Counted from the stretch's first letter, positions 1-9,169 are shown. The stretch: DNA of 64,000 nucleotides from Nonomuraea zeae (GCF_005889725.1 NZ_VCKX01000036.1:1-64000); one strand, 5' to 3'. Numbers and translations: made by a program. The notes: generated from the sequence alone by a model not told the origin.

Positions 1-249
1 CCGCCCCTCCTCCTCCACCAGGCGGGAGGTCAGCACCGAGCTGCCCAGGTCGGGGATGACCACGACCCCGTCCCCCTGATCGACGGCCAGCAGCGCCCGC
101 TCGATGAGATCCAGGCTCGTGCCCAGCCCGCCGTCCTCCGTGCCGCCCGCCGCCGCGACCGGAACATCGGCGCCCGCGATGCCCCGGGCCAGCGCCGCCG
201 CCTCCGCGGCCAGCCCGGCGCTGTGCGAGACGAGCACCAGCCCCACCAT
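1..249 (-). CDS. dhaM: PTS-type dihydroxyacetone kinase phosphoryl-donor subunit DhaM (partial)
   Basis: DhaM relays phosphate from the PTS proteins EI and HPr to the ADP cofactor bound by DhaL. Only the first 83 residues are in the window; the C-terminus lies off the left edge. The visible part begins MVGLVLVSHS, the conserved strand carrying the phospho-accepting His of the EIIA-Man-like fold, and continues with DGGLGTS and VVIPDLGS, both typical of DhaM. The ATG at 249 follows a GGGAG Shine-Dalgarno and lies 13 nt after the dhaL stop, so it is the third gene of a dhaK-dhaL-dhaM operon. Identity is secure from motifs plus context. Confidence 0.88.
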   Translation of the reverse strand, partial: MVGLVLVSHSAGLAAEAAALARGIAGADVPVAAAGGTEDGGLGTSLDLIERALLAVDQGDGVVVIPDLGSSVLTSRLVEEEGR

Positions 250-262
250 CAGCAGGCTCCCG

Positions 263-888
<626 letters not shown>

Positions 889-889
<1 letters not shown>

Positions 890-1869
890 CAGCGCCCCCA
901 GCGCAGCCCGGGCGTCTCGACCGGTGCGTCCCACAACCGGGTCAGCGTGTCGTCGAGCAGGCAGATCGTCACGGAGAAGCCCTGCATGTCGAGGCTCGTC
1001 ACGTAGTTGCCGACGAGCGAGCGCGACACCCGGGCCCCCTTGCCCTCGACGTACGCCGCCACCTCCGCGAAGGCCACGTACAGCTCCATCAGGGGCGTGC
1101 CGCCCATGCCGTTCACCATGACCAGCAGGTCGCCGCGCAGCGGCAGGTCGCCGTGGATGGCCTCCATGGCGATGCCGGCCAGCTCGCGGGCCGGGACCAG
1201 CGGCACCCGCGCCCGCCCCGGCTCGCCGTGGATGCCGATGCCCAGCTCCACCTCCGTCTCCGGCAGGTCGAACGTGGGCTTGCCCGCATGCGGCGTCGTG
1301 CACGACGTCAGCGCGATGCCGAACGACCTGCTGCGCTCGTCCACCTCGCTCGCCACGGCGGCGACGGCGGCCAGCGGCGCGCCCTCCTCGGCCAGCGCCC
1401 CCGCGATCTTCTCCACGAACAGCGTCGCTCCGGTGCCGCGCCGGCCCGCCGTGTAGAGGGAGTCCTGGACGGCCACGTCGTCGTCGACCAGCACGCTCAC
1501 CACCTCGACGTCCTCGGTCAGCTCGGCGGCCATCTCGAAGTTCAGCACGTCACCGGTGTAGTTCTTGACGATGTGCAGAACCCCGGCCCCGCCGTCCACC
1601 GCCTTGGTCGCGTCGATGATCTGGTCGGGCACCGGCGAGGTGAAGATCTCGCCGGGGCAGGCCGCGTCGAGCATGCCGTACCCGACGAAACCGGCATGCA
1701 GCGGCTCGTGCCCCGACCCGCCGCCGGAGACCAGACCGACCTTGCCGGGGCGCGGCCCCTCGGCCCGGTAGACCACCTGGTCGCGGATCCGCAGCGAGGG
1801 GTGTGCCGCGGCCATGCCGTTCAGCGCGTCCGAGACGACGGAGTCCGCCGTGTTGATGAGCTTCTTCAT
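889..1869 (-). CDS. dhaK: Dihydroxyacetone kinase substrate-binding subunit DhaK
   Basis: DhaK binds dihydroxyacetone covalently as a hemiaminal and receives phosphate from DhaL, giving dihydroxyacetone phosphate for glycolysis. The predicted product is 326 residues. Substrate-site motifs are visible: GGGSGHEPLHAGFVG near residues 49-63, and the catalytic His in GIHGEPG at about residue 214. The ATG giving MKKLIN, identical to the usual DhaK N-terminus, is preferred; a GTG eight codons upstream (1893) is also open. It is the first gene of the leftward dha operon. Confidence 0.93.
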
Positions 1870-1960
1870 GTCACCAGGCACCTGCTGCTTCACGGCCTGC
1901 GAGGCCCGCGGTGCGGCCCGGGCAGGCGGGGCGGTGGGTCATGGCGGTCTCCAGGTCTGG

Positions 1961-1992
1961 GATTCCCGTCCTTCAGGCGGGGAGGATGTCAA
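1961..1992 (+). mobile_element. IS200/IS605-type right-end (omega-RNA 3' hairpin) remnant
   Basis: A GC hairpin with a G-T wobble (CCCGTC at 1965-1970, loop CTTCA, GGCGGG at 1976-1981) is followed by GAGGATGTCAA. This matches, from memory, the conserved 3' end of tnpB-linked omega RNAs and right ends of IS605/IS1341-type elements in actinobacteria. No tnpB or tnpA is adjacent, because dhaK occupies the upstream side on the opposite strand. If correct it is a scar. The match to the family consensus is by eye. Confidence 0.5.
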
Positions 1993-2021
1993 GAAGGCGC
2001 GGGCGTCGTAGCGTGGTCGGG

Positions 2022-3188
2022 GTGGATGTCTCCTACAGTCCCTACGATCCCGTGGTCAACGACGATCCGTACCCCGTCTACGCGCGGTTACGCCGGGAAG
2101 CGCCGCTCTACCACAACTCCGACCTCGGCTTCTGGGCGCTGTCCCGGCACGCCGACGTCGCCGCCGCGCTGACCGACAGCGCCCTGCTGTCCAGCGACCA
2201 CGGCCCCGTGCTCGACGAGGGCGCCTTCGGCCCGCGGGCGCGCACGTTCCTGTCGTTCGTGGCGATGGACCCGCCCGACCACACCCGCATGCGGGCCACC
2301 ATCTCCCGGGGCTTCACCCCGCGCCGGGTCGCCGCGCTCGAACCCATGATCAGGCAGATCGCCCGCGGGTACATCGAGGAGGCGGTCGAGCGCAGGACGT
2401 TCGACTTCGCCCGCGACATCGCCGCCAAGCTGCCGCTCGACGTGATCTCCGAGCTGGTGGGCGTGCCGCCGTCCGAGCGGGCCGGCGTCCGCCGCAGCAC
2501 CTCGGCCCTGCTCGCCTACGACCCCGAAGGCAAGATCGTCGAAGAGGGCGTCAAGACCATCGTCTCCCTCGGCGACTACTACCGCACGATCATCGCCGAA
2601 CGCCGGGCCGCGCCGCGCGACGACCTCGTCTCCGTGCTCGTGGCCGACGAGGAGCTGACCGACGACGACATCGCGGCGTTCCTGTTCCTGCTGATCGGGG
2701 CCGGCGCGGAGACCACCACCCATCTGCTCGGCGCCGCCTGGTACTGGGCGTGGCGCAACCCCGACCAGCGCGCAGTGGCCTTCGGCGGGGCGATCACACG
2801 CTGGGTGGAGGAGTCGCTGCGCTACGACACCCCCGCGCAGGGCACCGCCCGCCGCCTCACGGAGCCCACGGAGTGGTACGGCACCCGCGTCCCCGCCGGC
2901 GCCAAGATGTGGCTGCTGATCGGCTCCGCCAACCGGGACGAGAATGTCTTCCCCGATCCCGACGTATACGACCTGGAGCGTGACACGGGCAAGGCCATCA
3001 GCTTCGGCGCGGGGCGGCATTTCTGCCTCGGCGGCCCGCTCGCCCGCCTGGAGGCCCGCGTGGCGCTGGAGGAGCTCACGAGGGCCGTCTCGCCCGACTA
3101 CGACATCGACGCCGAGGGCATCAGGAGGACCTCGCACGGCAACGTACGGGGGATGACCCGCCTGCCGACTACCGTGAAACCTGCCTGA
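2022..3188 (+). CDS. Cytochrome P450
   Basis: This is a soluble bacterial class I P450 of 388 residues; the substrate is unknown. The I-helix oxygen-activation motif is GAGAETTTH, the K-helix ExxR is EESLR, and the haem loop is FGAGRHFCLGG with the thiolate Cys near residue 335. Starting at GTG 2022 gives MDVSYSPYDPVVNDDPYPVY, the usual P450 N-terminus; GTG 2013 and ATG 1986 are in-frame alternatives, and the last falls inside the IS-like scar. No ferredoxin or reductase is adjacent. The acyltransferase gene starts 18 nt downstream, so the two are probably cotranscribed. Confidence 0.9.
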   Translation: MDVSYSPYDPVVNDDPYPVYARLRREAPLYHNSDLGFWALSRHADVAAALTDSALLSSDHGPVLDEGAFGPRARTFLSFVAMDPPDHTRMRATISRGFTPRRVAALEPMIRQIARGYIEEAVERRTFDFARDIAAKLPLDVISELVGVPPSERAGVRRSTSALLAYDPEGKIVEEGVKTIVSLGDYYRTIIAERRAAPRDDLVSVLVADEELTDDDIAAFLFLLIGAGAETTTHLLGAAWYWAWRNPDQRAVAFGGAITRWVEESLRYDTPAQGTARRLTEPTEWYGTRVPAGAKMWLLIGSANRDENVFPDPDVYDLERDTGKAISFGAGRHFCLGGPLARLEARVALEELTRAVSPDYDIDAEGIRRTSHGNVRGMTRLPTTVKPA

Positions 3189-3206
3189 GTAGGCTACCTT
3201 CTGGTC

Positions 3207-3956
3207 ATGGCTGAGATCGTGTACCCGCCGGTGATCGCCGCCGCGCGGACCCTGTTTCGCATGCTCGACGTCCGCTTCCACATGGAGGGGACCGAGCATG
3301 TGCCGCGGACGGGGGGAGCGGTGCTGGTGAGCAACCACATCAGCTACCTCGACTTCATCTTCGCCGGGTTCGCCGCGCTGCCGTCGAAGCGGCTGGTGCG
3401 GTTCATGGCCAAGCAGGACGTGTTCGACCACCGGATCTCGGGGCCGCTGATGCGCGGCATGCACCACATCCCGGTCGACCGCGGCGCGGGGGCCGGCTCC
3501 TACGCGACGGCCCTGCGGATGCTGAAGGCCGGAGAGGTCGTCGGCGTGTTCGCCGAGGCGACGATCAGCCGCTCGTTCACGGTCAAGGAGATCAAGAACG
3601 GGGCCATCCGGATGGCCCAGGCGACCAACACCCCCATCATCCCGGTGGCGTTGTGGGGCAGCCAGCGCTTCTGGACCAAGGGCCGGCCGAAGAAGCTGAC
3701 GCAGCGGCACGTGCCGCTCACCATCCTGGTGGGCGAGCCGATGCACCCCAAGCGCGGGGAGAACGTCAACGACCACGTGAGCGACCTGTACACCCGCATG
3801 TCGGAGCTGGTGGACCGGGCGCAGCGCACCTATCCGGAGGTGCCGCCGGGGGTGTGGTGGCAGCCCGCGCACCTCGGCGGCACGGCGCCGACGCCCGAGG
3901 AGGCCGCCGCCATGGACGCGGCCGAGGCCGAGGCCAGGGCGAAGAAGGAAGACTGA
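3207..3956 (+). CDS. PlsC-family 1-acylglycerol-3-phosphate acyltransferase-like protein
   Basis: The protein (249 aa) has the PlsC acyltransferase fold that transfers acyl chains to lysophospholipids or related acceptors. Block I NHxxxxD is NHISYLD near residues 45-51. Block III, normally FPEGTRS, appears as FAEATISRS, so the Glu is kept but the Gly-Thr-Arg core is altered. Block IV is IIPVALWG. A hydrophobic N-terminal segment suggests peripheral membrane attachment. It sits just behind the P450. The altered block III suggests an unusual acceptor, but its role cannot be named. Confidence 0.85.
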   Translation: MAEIVYPPVIAAARTLFRMLDVRFHMEGTEHVPRTGGAVLVSNHISYLDFIFAGFAALPSKRLVRFMAKQDVFDHRISGPLMRGMHHIPVDRGAGAGSYATALRMLKAGEVVGVFAEATISRSFTVKEIKNGAIRMAQATNTPIIPVALWGSQRFWTKGRPKKLTQRHVPLTILVGEPMHPKRGENVNDHVSDLYTRMSELVDRAQRTYPEVPPGVWWQPAHLGGTAPTPEEAAAMDAAEAEARAKKED

Positions 3957-3978
3957 CGGGCGCGGGCCGGGCCCGTCA
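3954..3978. terminator. Bidirectional terminator sharing two stop codons
   Basis: TGACGGGC (3954-3961) and GCCCGTCA (3971-3978) form a perfect 8-bp stem with a 9-nt loop. The outer TGA/TCA bases are the stop codons of the acyltransferase (+) and the WYL regulator (-). It serves two convergent genes. Confidence 0.6.
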
Positions 3979-4935
3979 GCCGGTCCCGGCCATCGCCGCG
4001 AGGCGGCGGGCGAGCCGGGCGACGGCCTCCCGCAGCTCCGGAGGCTCCAGCACCTCCGCCTCGAAGCCCAGCCTGGCCACGTGCACGGCGAGCCAGTCCA
4101 GCTCCTCCCCGCCCACCACGAGCACGCACCACCCGTCGCGATCCTCCTCGACCCGCCCCACCTGGGGCGGCACCAGCTCCCGCACCTGGTCGGCCCGGGC
4201 GTGCACCCGCACCCGGGCGAGATACCGGTAGGGCGCCTCGGTCACGGACCGCTGCACGTAGGCGACCGGGTCCGGGTGCTCCCTCGCCCGGAAGCGCCAG
4301 GTCGTCGCCACCACCTCGCGCATCCGGTCCAGCCGGAACGTACGCCAGTCGGCGCGGCCGGTGTCCCAGGCCATCAGATACCAGCGGCGGCCGGTGGCGA
4401 CCATCCGCACGGGCTCGACCGTGCGCTCGCGTTCGCCGCCGTCGCGGGCGGCGTACCGGAAGCGCACCCGCACTGCGTCGCGGCAGGCCCGCGCGAGCGT
4501 CACCAGCAGCTCGGGGTCGATCTCGATCCCGGGGCCGTGGAGGGTCTCGGTGGCGCCGTGCACCGCCCGCACCTCGGCGCGCAGCCGGGGCGGCATCACC
4601 TGGTCGAGCTTGGCCAGCGCCCGCAGCGCCGCCTCGCCCGCCCCGGCGACCGTGCCCCCCGAAGCCATGCGCAGGGACACCGCGGTCGCGATCGCCTCGT
4701 CGTCGTCCAGCAGCAGGGGCGGCAGCCGGGTGCCCGCGCCGAGCTGGTAGCCGCCGCCGACGCCCGCCGTCGCGTGCACGGGGTAGCCGACCGCGCGCAG
4801 CCGCTCCACGTCGCGGCGCACCGAGCGGTCGGTGACGCCCAGCTCGGCGGCGAGCTCGGTGGCGGTCCAGGACGGCCGGTGCTGCAGCAGCGCCAGCAGC
4901 CGCAGCACCCGCTCGGTCGTCGCCTCGACGCTCAT
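3976..4935 (-). CDS. WYL-domain transcriptional regulator (HTH_11 + WYL, YafY type)
   Basis: This 319-residue DNA-binding protein has an N-terminal winged HTH (about residues 8-60, with TATELAAELGVTDRSVRRDVERL). A central WYL domain includes the RWYLMAWD strand, and a C-terminal WCX extension follows. WYL proteins sense small ligands or nucleic-acid signals and often act locally. It is divergent from the DinB and VOC genes with 61 nt between starts, which makes that pair the likely target. The ligand is unknown. Confidence 0.88.
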   Translation of the reverse strand: MSVEATTERVLRLLALLQHRPSWTATELAAELGVTDRSVRRDVERLRAVGYPVHATAGVGGGYQLGAGTRLPPLLLDDDEAIATAVSLRMASGGTVAGAGEAALRALAKLDQVMPPRLRAEVRAVHGATETLHGPGIEIDPELLVTLARACRDAVRVRFRYAARDGGERERTVEPVRMVATGRRWYLMAWDTGRADWRTFRLDRMREVVATTWRFRAREHPDPVAYVQRSVTEAPYRYLARVRVHARADQVRELVPPQVGRVEEDRDGWCVLVVGGEELDWLAVHVARLGFEAEVLEPPELREAVARLARRLAAMAGTG

Positions 4936-4996
4936 GCGCTCATCGTTCCACAGATCACGGACGGATCCTGTCCGCTATATGGGGCAGGGTGAGACC

Positions 4997-5629
4997 ATGA
5001 CCGACCAGACCTGGAACCCTCTGCTCCGCGAGCAGCTCACCTGGCACTGGACCCACCAGCTGCGCGATCGCCTCGACGGGCTCACCGACGACGAATATTT
5101 CTGGGAGCCGGTGCCCGGCTCCTGGAGCGTGCGCCCGCGCGGCACCGGCCCCGCACCCGTGCAGGCCGGGTCCGGCGCGATGACCATCGACTTCGCCATG
5201 CCGGTGCCCAGCCCGCCGCCGTTCACGACGATCGCCTGGCGGCTCGGCCATGTGATCGTCGGCGTGCTCGCGGTCCGCAACGCCGCCCACTTCGGCCGCG
5301 CGCCCACCGACTACCAGTCGTTCGAGTACGCGCCGACCGCGGCCGCGGCGCTGGACCAGCTCGACGCCGAATACGAAACGTGGCTGGCCGGGGTCGAGTC
5401 CCTCGGCGAGAGCGGCCTGGCCCGCCCGTGCGGGGAGGCGGAGGGACCGTACGCCGAGAGCCCGCTGGGGGCGCTGGTGCTGCACATCCACCGCGAGCTG
5501 ATCCACCATCTGGCCGAGGTGTGCCTGCTGCGCGACCTCCACCTGCACACCCATGGGCACACCCATGGGCACACTCACGGGCACACTCACGGGCAGACCA
5601 CCCGGCAGATCCGGCAGGAGGCGAGCTGA
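4997..5629 (+). CDS. DinB-family (DUF664-like) protein with His-rich tail
   Basis: A 210-residue four-helix-bundle protein of the DinB/YfiT type, a family of metal-dependent thiol transferases and uncharacterised enzymes. Family marks are the N-terminal LTWHWTHQLRDRLDGLTDDEYFWEP, the internal AWRLGHV with its metal-binding His, and HIHRELIHHLAEV near the C-terminus. An added tail of THGH repeats could bind Zn, Ni or Cu. The ATG at 4997 follows GGGTGAG; an ATG six codons upstream is possible. The VOC gene starts one nucleotide after the stop. Confidence 0.82.
   Translation: MTDQTWNPLLREQLTWHWTHQLRDRLDGLTDDEYFWEPVPGSWSVRPRGTGPAPVQAGSGAMTIDFAMPVPSPPPFTTIAWRLGHVIVGVLAVRNAAHFGRAPTDYQSFEYAPTAAAALDQLDAEYETWLAGVESLGESGLARPCGEAEGPYAESPLGALVLHIHRELIHHLAEVCLLRDLHLHTHGHTHGHTHGHTHGQTTRQIRQEAS
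5546..5598 (+). repeat. 12-bp tandem repeat encoding a THGH tail
   Basis: About four units of a 12-bp repeat (cacccatgggca, then cactcacgggca) encode HTHG repeats at the DinB C-terminus. The first two and last two units differ consistently, so the array probably grew by a pairwise duplication. Copy number may vary between strains. Confidence 0.8.
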
Positions 5630-5630
5630 C

Positions 5631-6068
5631 GTGGCCCGCGACGTACAGATCACCTTCGACTGCGCCGACCCGGCCGGGTTGTCGGCGTTCTGGGCCGAGG
5701 TGCTCGGCTACCGGCTGCAGGATCCGCCCAAGGGCTTCGAGTCGTGGGAGCGGGCCCTGGAGGCGATGGGGGTGCCCCCGGAGAGCCGCAACGACGCCTC
5801 GGCGGTGGTCGACCCCGACGGCTCAGGGCCGCGGCTGTTCTTCCAGAAGGTGCCGGAGGGCAAGCAGGCCAAGAACCGCGTGCACCTCGATGTGCGGGCC
5901 GCCCCCGGGCTTGAGGGAGAGGCGCGGATGGCGGCACTGGAGAAGGAGGCCGAGCGGCTCGTCTCCCTCGGCGCCACCCGGCTCGGGCGACAGGAGCCCG
6001 CTCCGCCGCTCGGCGCCGGTCACGTCGTGCTGGCCGACCCCGAGGGCAACGAGTTCTGTCTCGACTGA
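5631..6068 (+). CDS. VOC-family (glyoxalase-like) protein
   Basis: A 145-residue vicinal-oxygen-chelate protein of the Glyoxalase_6 type. It opens with ITFDCADPAGLSAFWAEVLGY, the first beta-alpha-beta module carrying a metal-ligand position. The second module runs through NRVHLDVRA and ends GHVVLADPEGNEFCL, with the usual Glu near the end. Start GTG 5631 is preceded by AGGAGG at a good distance and lies 1 nt past the DinB stop. Substrate is unknown; pairing with a DinB protein suggests thiol or electrophile detoxification, which is inference. Confidence 0.85.
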   Translation: MARDVQITFDCADPAGLSAFWAEVLGYRLQDPPKGFESWERALEAMGVPPESRNDASAVVDPDGSGPRLFFQKVPEGKQAKNRVHLDVRAAPGLEGEARMAALEKEAERLVSLGATRLGRQEPAPPLGAGHVVLADPEGNEFCLD

Positions 6069-6103
6069 TCAGCCGCGCGGCGGGGGCCGGCTGCATCGGC
6101 GCG

Positions 6104-6133
6104 GCCCGGGATCGGGGGTCCCCGGTCCCGGGC
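6104..6133. terminator. Convergent terminator hairpin
   Basis: GCCCGGGA (6104-6111) pairs with TCCCGGGC (6126-6133), with further G/C pairing inside. It lies between the convergent VOC and protein kinase genes. Confidence 0.55.
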
Positions 6134-6148
6134 GCGGAGTGAGTCAGC

Positions 6149-6955
6149 TCAGATGGCGGCCTGGTAGCTGCTGGCACGCATGCCGGCCAGCAGCCCGGCC
6201 GTCTGCTCCGGCGTGAACCGGCGGACCGGGTCGTGATGGAGCAGCCCCTCGATCAGCGGGCGCATCACCCCCGCGCGGCGCGGCGGCGGATAGGGGCCGC
6301 TCCTCGCCATGCCGAGCACCGTCGCGGCGTCCTGCCCCGGGTAGGGCGGCTGCCCCTCGATGGCGCTGTAGAGGGTGGCGCCGAAGGACCACATGTCGGC
6401 CTCCTTGCTGGCCGGACCGCCGTGGAGCCGCTCGGGCGCCATGAACGCGGGCGTGCCCCGGAGCCGCCGCGACGTCGTCATCCTGATGTCGCCCTCGGCG
6501 GTCGCGATGCCGAAGTCGGTCAGCACCACGCGGTCGCCGGTCAGCATGACGTTGGCGGGCTTCACATCACGGTGCAGCACCCCGGCCTGGTGGGCGGTAC
6601 GCAGCGCGGCGAGCAGGTGCTGGCCGATGGCCGCCACCGACTGCGCGGGCAGCGTGCCCACCTGGGAGAGCAACTGGTGCAAGGACAACCCGTCAAGGTA
6701 TTCCATGACGATCCAGAGCTTGCGCCCCTCCTCGAGCAGGTCGTGGACGGTCACGATGTTCGGGTGCGTCAGGCCAGCGGCCATCCTCGCCTCACGCAGC
6801 ACCCGGCGGCGCACCATCTCGGCCTCACCGGCCAAGGTCAGCTCCTTCAGCGCCACCTCACGGTGGAGGAGCTGATCGAACGCCCGCCAGACGACTCCCA
6901 TACCCCCACGACCGGCCTCCTCGTTCAGGAGGTACCGTCCGCCGATCTCCCGCAT
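6149..6955 (-). CDS. Soluble Ser/Thr protein kinase (PknB-type catalytic domain only)
   Basis: A 268-residue Hanks-type kinase consisting of little beyond the catalytic domain. Visible elements: glycine loop GRGGMG (15-20), ATP-binding Lys in VALKEL (about 37), catalytic HRDVKPAN (from 128), DFG (147-149) and APER in the P+1 region. There is no transmembrane segment or PASTA/sensor domain, unlike most actinobacterial PknB proteins, so it is probably cytosolic. It has its own upstream region and no obvious operon partner. Confidence 0.92.
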   Translation of the reverse strand: MREIGGRYLLNEEAGRGGMGVVWRAFDQLLHREVALKELTLAGEAEMVRRRVLREARMAAGLTHPNIVTVHDLLEEGRKLWIVMEYLDGLSLHQLLSQVGTLPAQSVAAIGQHLLAALRTAHQAGVLHRDVKPANVMLTGDRVVLTDFGIATAEGDIRMTTSRRLRGTPAFMAPERLHGGPASKEADMWSFGATLYSAIEGQPPYPGQDAATVLGMARSGPYPPPRRAGVMRPLIEGLLHHDPVRRFTPEQTAGLLAGMRASSYQAAI

Positions 6956-7011
6956 ACCATCCCCTCAAGCTCGGGGATAATCATGTCACCTCAGCACAGG
7001 CTCTAGGGTGC

Positions 7012-8358
7012 CTAACGTGATCCGGATATGTCGGAAAGTGTAGGTTCGCTGGTCAAGGGCCTAGAAATTCGATCCGACAAAGCGCGCCGCACCAGTCCGA
7101 CAGCTACCAAACATACTCCTGCGGAGCCCGCCAGGACGGCTCCAAGCCCTACGAACTCGGCCACAACGCCCCCGAGAGCCGCTCCGAGCGGCATCCCGCC
7201 CATGCCGACGAGCCGATATGCCGAATTGACTCGCCCGAGCAATTCCGCGGGAATCAGCCGCTGCCTGGCCGAGATCACCAGGACGTTTCCCGCCGCCCCC
7301 GTCACGCCCCACAGCACGGCGGTGGGGTAGAGCGTCCAGGGGGAGGGCGCGAACACGGGCACCAGAAGCAGGAGGCTGCTGATGAGCCACGCGTACACCA
7401 GCGTCCTGAACTCGCCGAACCAGCCGGCCGCCCGGGCGGACAGCAGCGACCCGAGCACCGCTCCGACGGCGAAGGCCGTCGTCATCAGGCCGTACTCGTG
7501 CGGCGCCAGCCCGATCCGCGACTCCGCGCCGACGGCCCACAGCACGAGGACGGCGAAGTAGGCGGCGTTGGCGAGGTTGAGCAGGCCCGCCGTGATCGCC
7601 AGGCTGCGCAGGACCCGGTGGGCCCAGAGGTAGCGCAGGGCCTCGGCGATGTCCCGCCGCAACGGCCGCCGCCCGCTGCTGGACCCGGCGCTGGACCCGG
7701 CGCTGGACCCGTTGCTGGACCCGTTGCTGGACCCGGTGCCGGGCTCGCTGCCGGGCTCGCTGTTGGGCTCGGTACTGGGTCCGGCCGGGCCGTACGCGCC
7801 GCGCATGCCGAGGAGCAGCAGCCCGGCGAGCCCGTACAGCAGGGCGGGGGCGCCGAAGATGACGGCGGGCAGGGCGGCGACGAGCACGCCCGCCAGCGGG
7901 GCGCCCAGGAAGTCGTTGCCGATCATCTGGGCGGTCGACACGCGGCCGTTCGCCCGCGTGAGGTGCTTCCCGGGCACGGCCATCGGCAGGATGGACTGCG
8001 CCGAGGTGTCGGCGAAGACCTCGCTCACGCCGGCCAGGAGCACGGCGGCGAGCAGCAGCCACAGGTCGAGCAGCCCGAGCCCGGCCAGGACCGCGACGGC
8101 GGCGAGGAGCACGGCGCGGGCGGCGTTCGCGAGGACCATGATGCGGCGGCGATCGGCCCGGTCGGCGATCGCGCCCGCGTGCAGCGCGAACAGCAGCCAG
8201 GGCATCGTGGCGGCCGCCCCCACCAGGGACACCAGCGTGGGTGAGCGGGTCATCGAGACGGCCAGCAGCGGGCCGCCGACCTTCAGCACGCCGTCCGCGA
8301 CGTTCGACAGCGCGGTCGAGGACCACAGATAGCCGAACGTCCGCCCAAGACTTGTCAT
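7012..8358 (-). CDS. MFS transporter (macrolide-efflux/EntS-like)
   Basis: A 448-residue major facilitator with about 12 transmembrane helices. The TM2-3 loop GAIADRADRRRIM is the MFS signature. The central cytoplasmic loop contains a low-complexity Ser/Gly/Glu/Pro stretch encoded by tandem repeats, followed by GRRPLRRDIAEALRYLW, typical of efflux members. It is divergent from an ArsR-type regulator, which probably controls it. Drug export is likely; the substrate is unknown. Confidence 0.88.
   Translation of the reverse strand: MTSLGRTFGYLWSSTALSNVADGVLKVGGPLLAVSMTRSPTLVSLVGAAATMPWLLFALHAGAIADRADRRRIMVLANAARAVLLAAVAVLAGLGLLDLWLLLAAVLLAGVSEVFADTSAQSILPMAVPGKHLTRANGRVSTAQMIGNDFLGAPLAGVLVAALPAVIFGAPALLYGLAGLLLLGMRGAYGPAGPSTEPNSEPGSEPGTGSSNGSSNGSSAGSSAGSSSGRRPLRRDIAEALRYLWAHRVLRSLAITAGLLNLANAAYFAVLVLWAVGAESRIGLAPHEYGLMTTAFAVGAVLGSLLSARAAGWFGEFRTLVYAWLISSLLLLVPVFAPSPWTLYPTAVLWGVTGAAGNVLVISARQRLIPAELLGRVNSAYRLVGMGGMPLGAALGGVVAEFVGLGAVLAGSAGVCLVAVGLVRRALSDRISRPLTSEPTLSDISGSR
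7677..7790 (-). repeat. 12-bp tandem repeats in the MFS central loop
   Basis: A run of gctggacccgnn units is followed by gccgggctcgct-type units, all in frame. They encode a flexible linker rich in Ser, Gly, Glu and Pro between the two halves of the transporter. The array is a likely length polymorphism. Confidence 0.75.
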
Positions 8359-8400
8359 GGCTCACTCCGGTAGTGTGTAAGGAAAAGTATGCATAGATTC

Positions 8401-8434
8401 CTTTGCAAAGATAGGTGTGCACACGTATGCAAAG
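8401..8434. promoter_or_regulatory. Candidate operator cluster between the MFS and ArsR genes
   Basis: The gap holds the palindromes CTTTGCAAAG (8401-8410) and GTGTGCACAC (8415-8424) and a further TGCAAAG (8428-8434). TTTGCAAA-like dyads suit a winged-helix dimer, so this is a plausible site for autoregulation and MFS control. Seen by eye only. Confidence 0.45.
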
Positions 8435-9053
8435 CAAGAGCTTCTCCACCCGTACGCTCGACGCGAACGCGCTGAAGTCCTTCGCCCACCCGCTGCGGCT
8501 GCGCATCTACGAGCTGCTCGACGAGCACGGACCCTCCACCGCCACGAAGCTCGCCGCCCTCGTCGGCCAGAACACCGGCGCGACCAGCTACCACCTGAGG
8601 GAGCTGGCCAAGCACGGCATGATCGAGGTCGCGCCGGAGATGGGGCGGGGCAAGGAGAAGTACTGGCGGATCGTGCTGGGCGGCTTCACCTACGGCGACA
8701 CGCCGCCGGATGCGGAGGCGGCCAGCGCGCTGGAGTTCCTGCTCGACGACCTGGTGCGCCAGCGGGGGGCCGAGCTGGCCAGGTGGCGCGACGCATCGGC
8801 CGGGGCGCCCGAGGAGTGGGTGCGGGCCAGCGGGTTCGGGCGGCGGTCGCTGCGGCTCACGGCGGAGGAGACGGGGGAGATGCGGGACGCGGTGTTCGAG
8901 TTGCTGGAGCGGTACCGGGCGCTGTCGGACCGCAGGGAGCGGGAGGCCGCGGCCGGATCGCCGGATGCGGCGACCGGTCACGTGGTGGTCCACTTCGACG
9001 TCCTGCCGCTCGGCGCCGCCGGTGGCGCGGGCGAGGACGGCGAGGAGACATAG
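8427..9053 (+). CDS. ArsR/HTH_20-type transcriptional regulator
   Basis: A 208-residue regulator with an N-terminal winged helix: LKSFAHPLRLRIYELLDEHG, then STATKLAALVGQNTGATSYHLRELAKHGMI. This is the SmtB/ArsR-like HTH_20 type often linked to MFS pumps. No Cys-based metal site is visible, so it probably does not sense metals; the Arg/Glu-rich C-terminal half may bind a ligand or dimerise. The ATG at 8427 is preferred; GTG 8415 is in frame. It is divergent from the MFS gene. Confidence 0.85.
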   Translation: MQSKSFSTRTLDANALKSFAHPLRLRIYELLDEHGPSTATKLAALVGQNTGATSYHLRELAKHGMIEVAPEMGRGKEKYWRIVLGGFTYGDTPPDAEAASALEFLLDDLVRQRGAELARWRDASAGAPEEWVRASGFGRRSLRLTAEETGEMRDAVFELLERYRALSDRREREAAAGSPDAATGHVVVHFDVLPLGAAGGAGEDGEET

Positions 9054-9151
9054 CGGGCGGCTCCACGCTCTGGGGGCGGCTCCGCGCTCAGGTGACGGCG
9101 GGTCCGGGTAGGGGACGGCGGGCCGGTCCGGGGTGGCGGCCGCGATCACAT

Positions 9152-9169
9152 CCTAGGGAAATCCCTAGG
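9152..9169. promoter_or_regulatory. Perfect 18-bp palindrome in a gene-free gap
   Basis: CCTAGGGA-AA-TCCCTAGG is a perfect dyad in the 375-nt gap between the ArsR-type gene and the DJ-1 gene (9054-9428). TAGGGATTTCCCTA-like dyads are typical of NarL/LuxR response-regulator sites in actinobacteria. No response regulator or other open frame with coding character is adjacent, and I see nothing else in the gap. Confidence 0.45.

Noticed and set aside
2022-3956. Natural-product cluster around the P450 and acyltransferase
   Set aside because: No core biosynthetic enzyme, carrier protein or exporter lies next to them.
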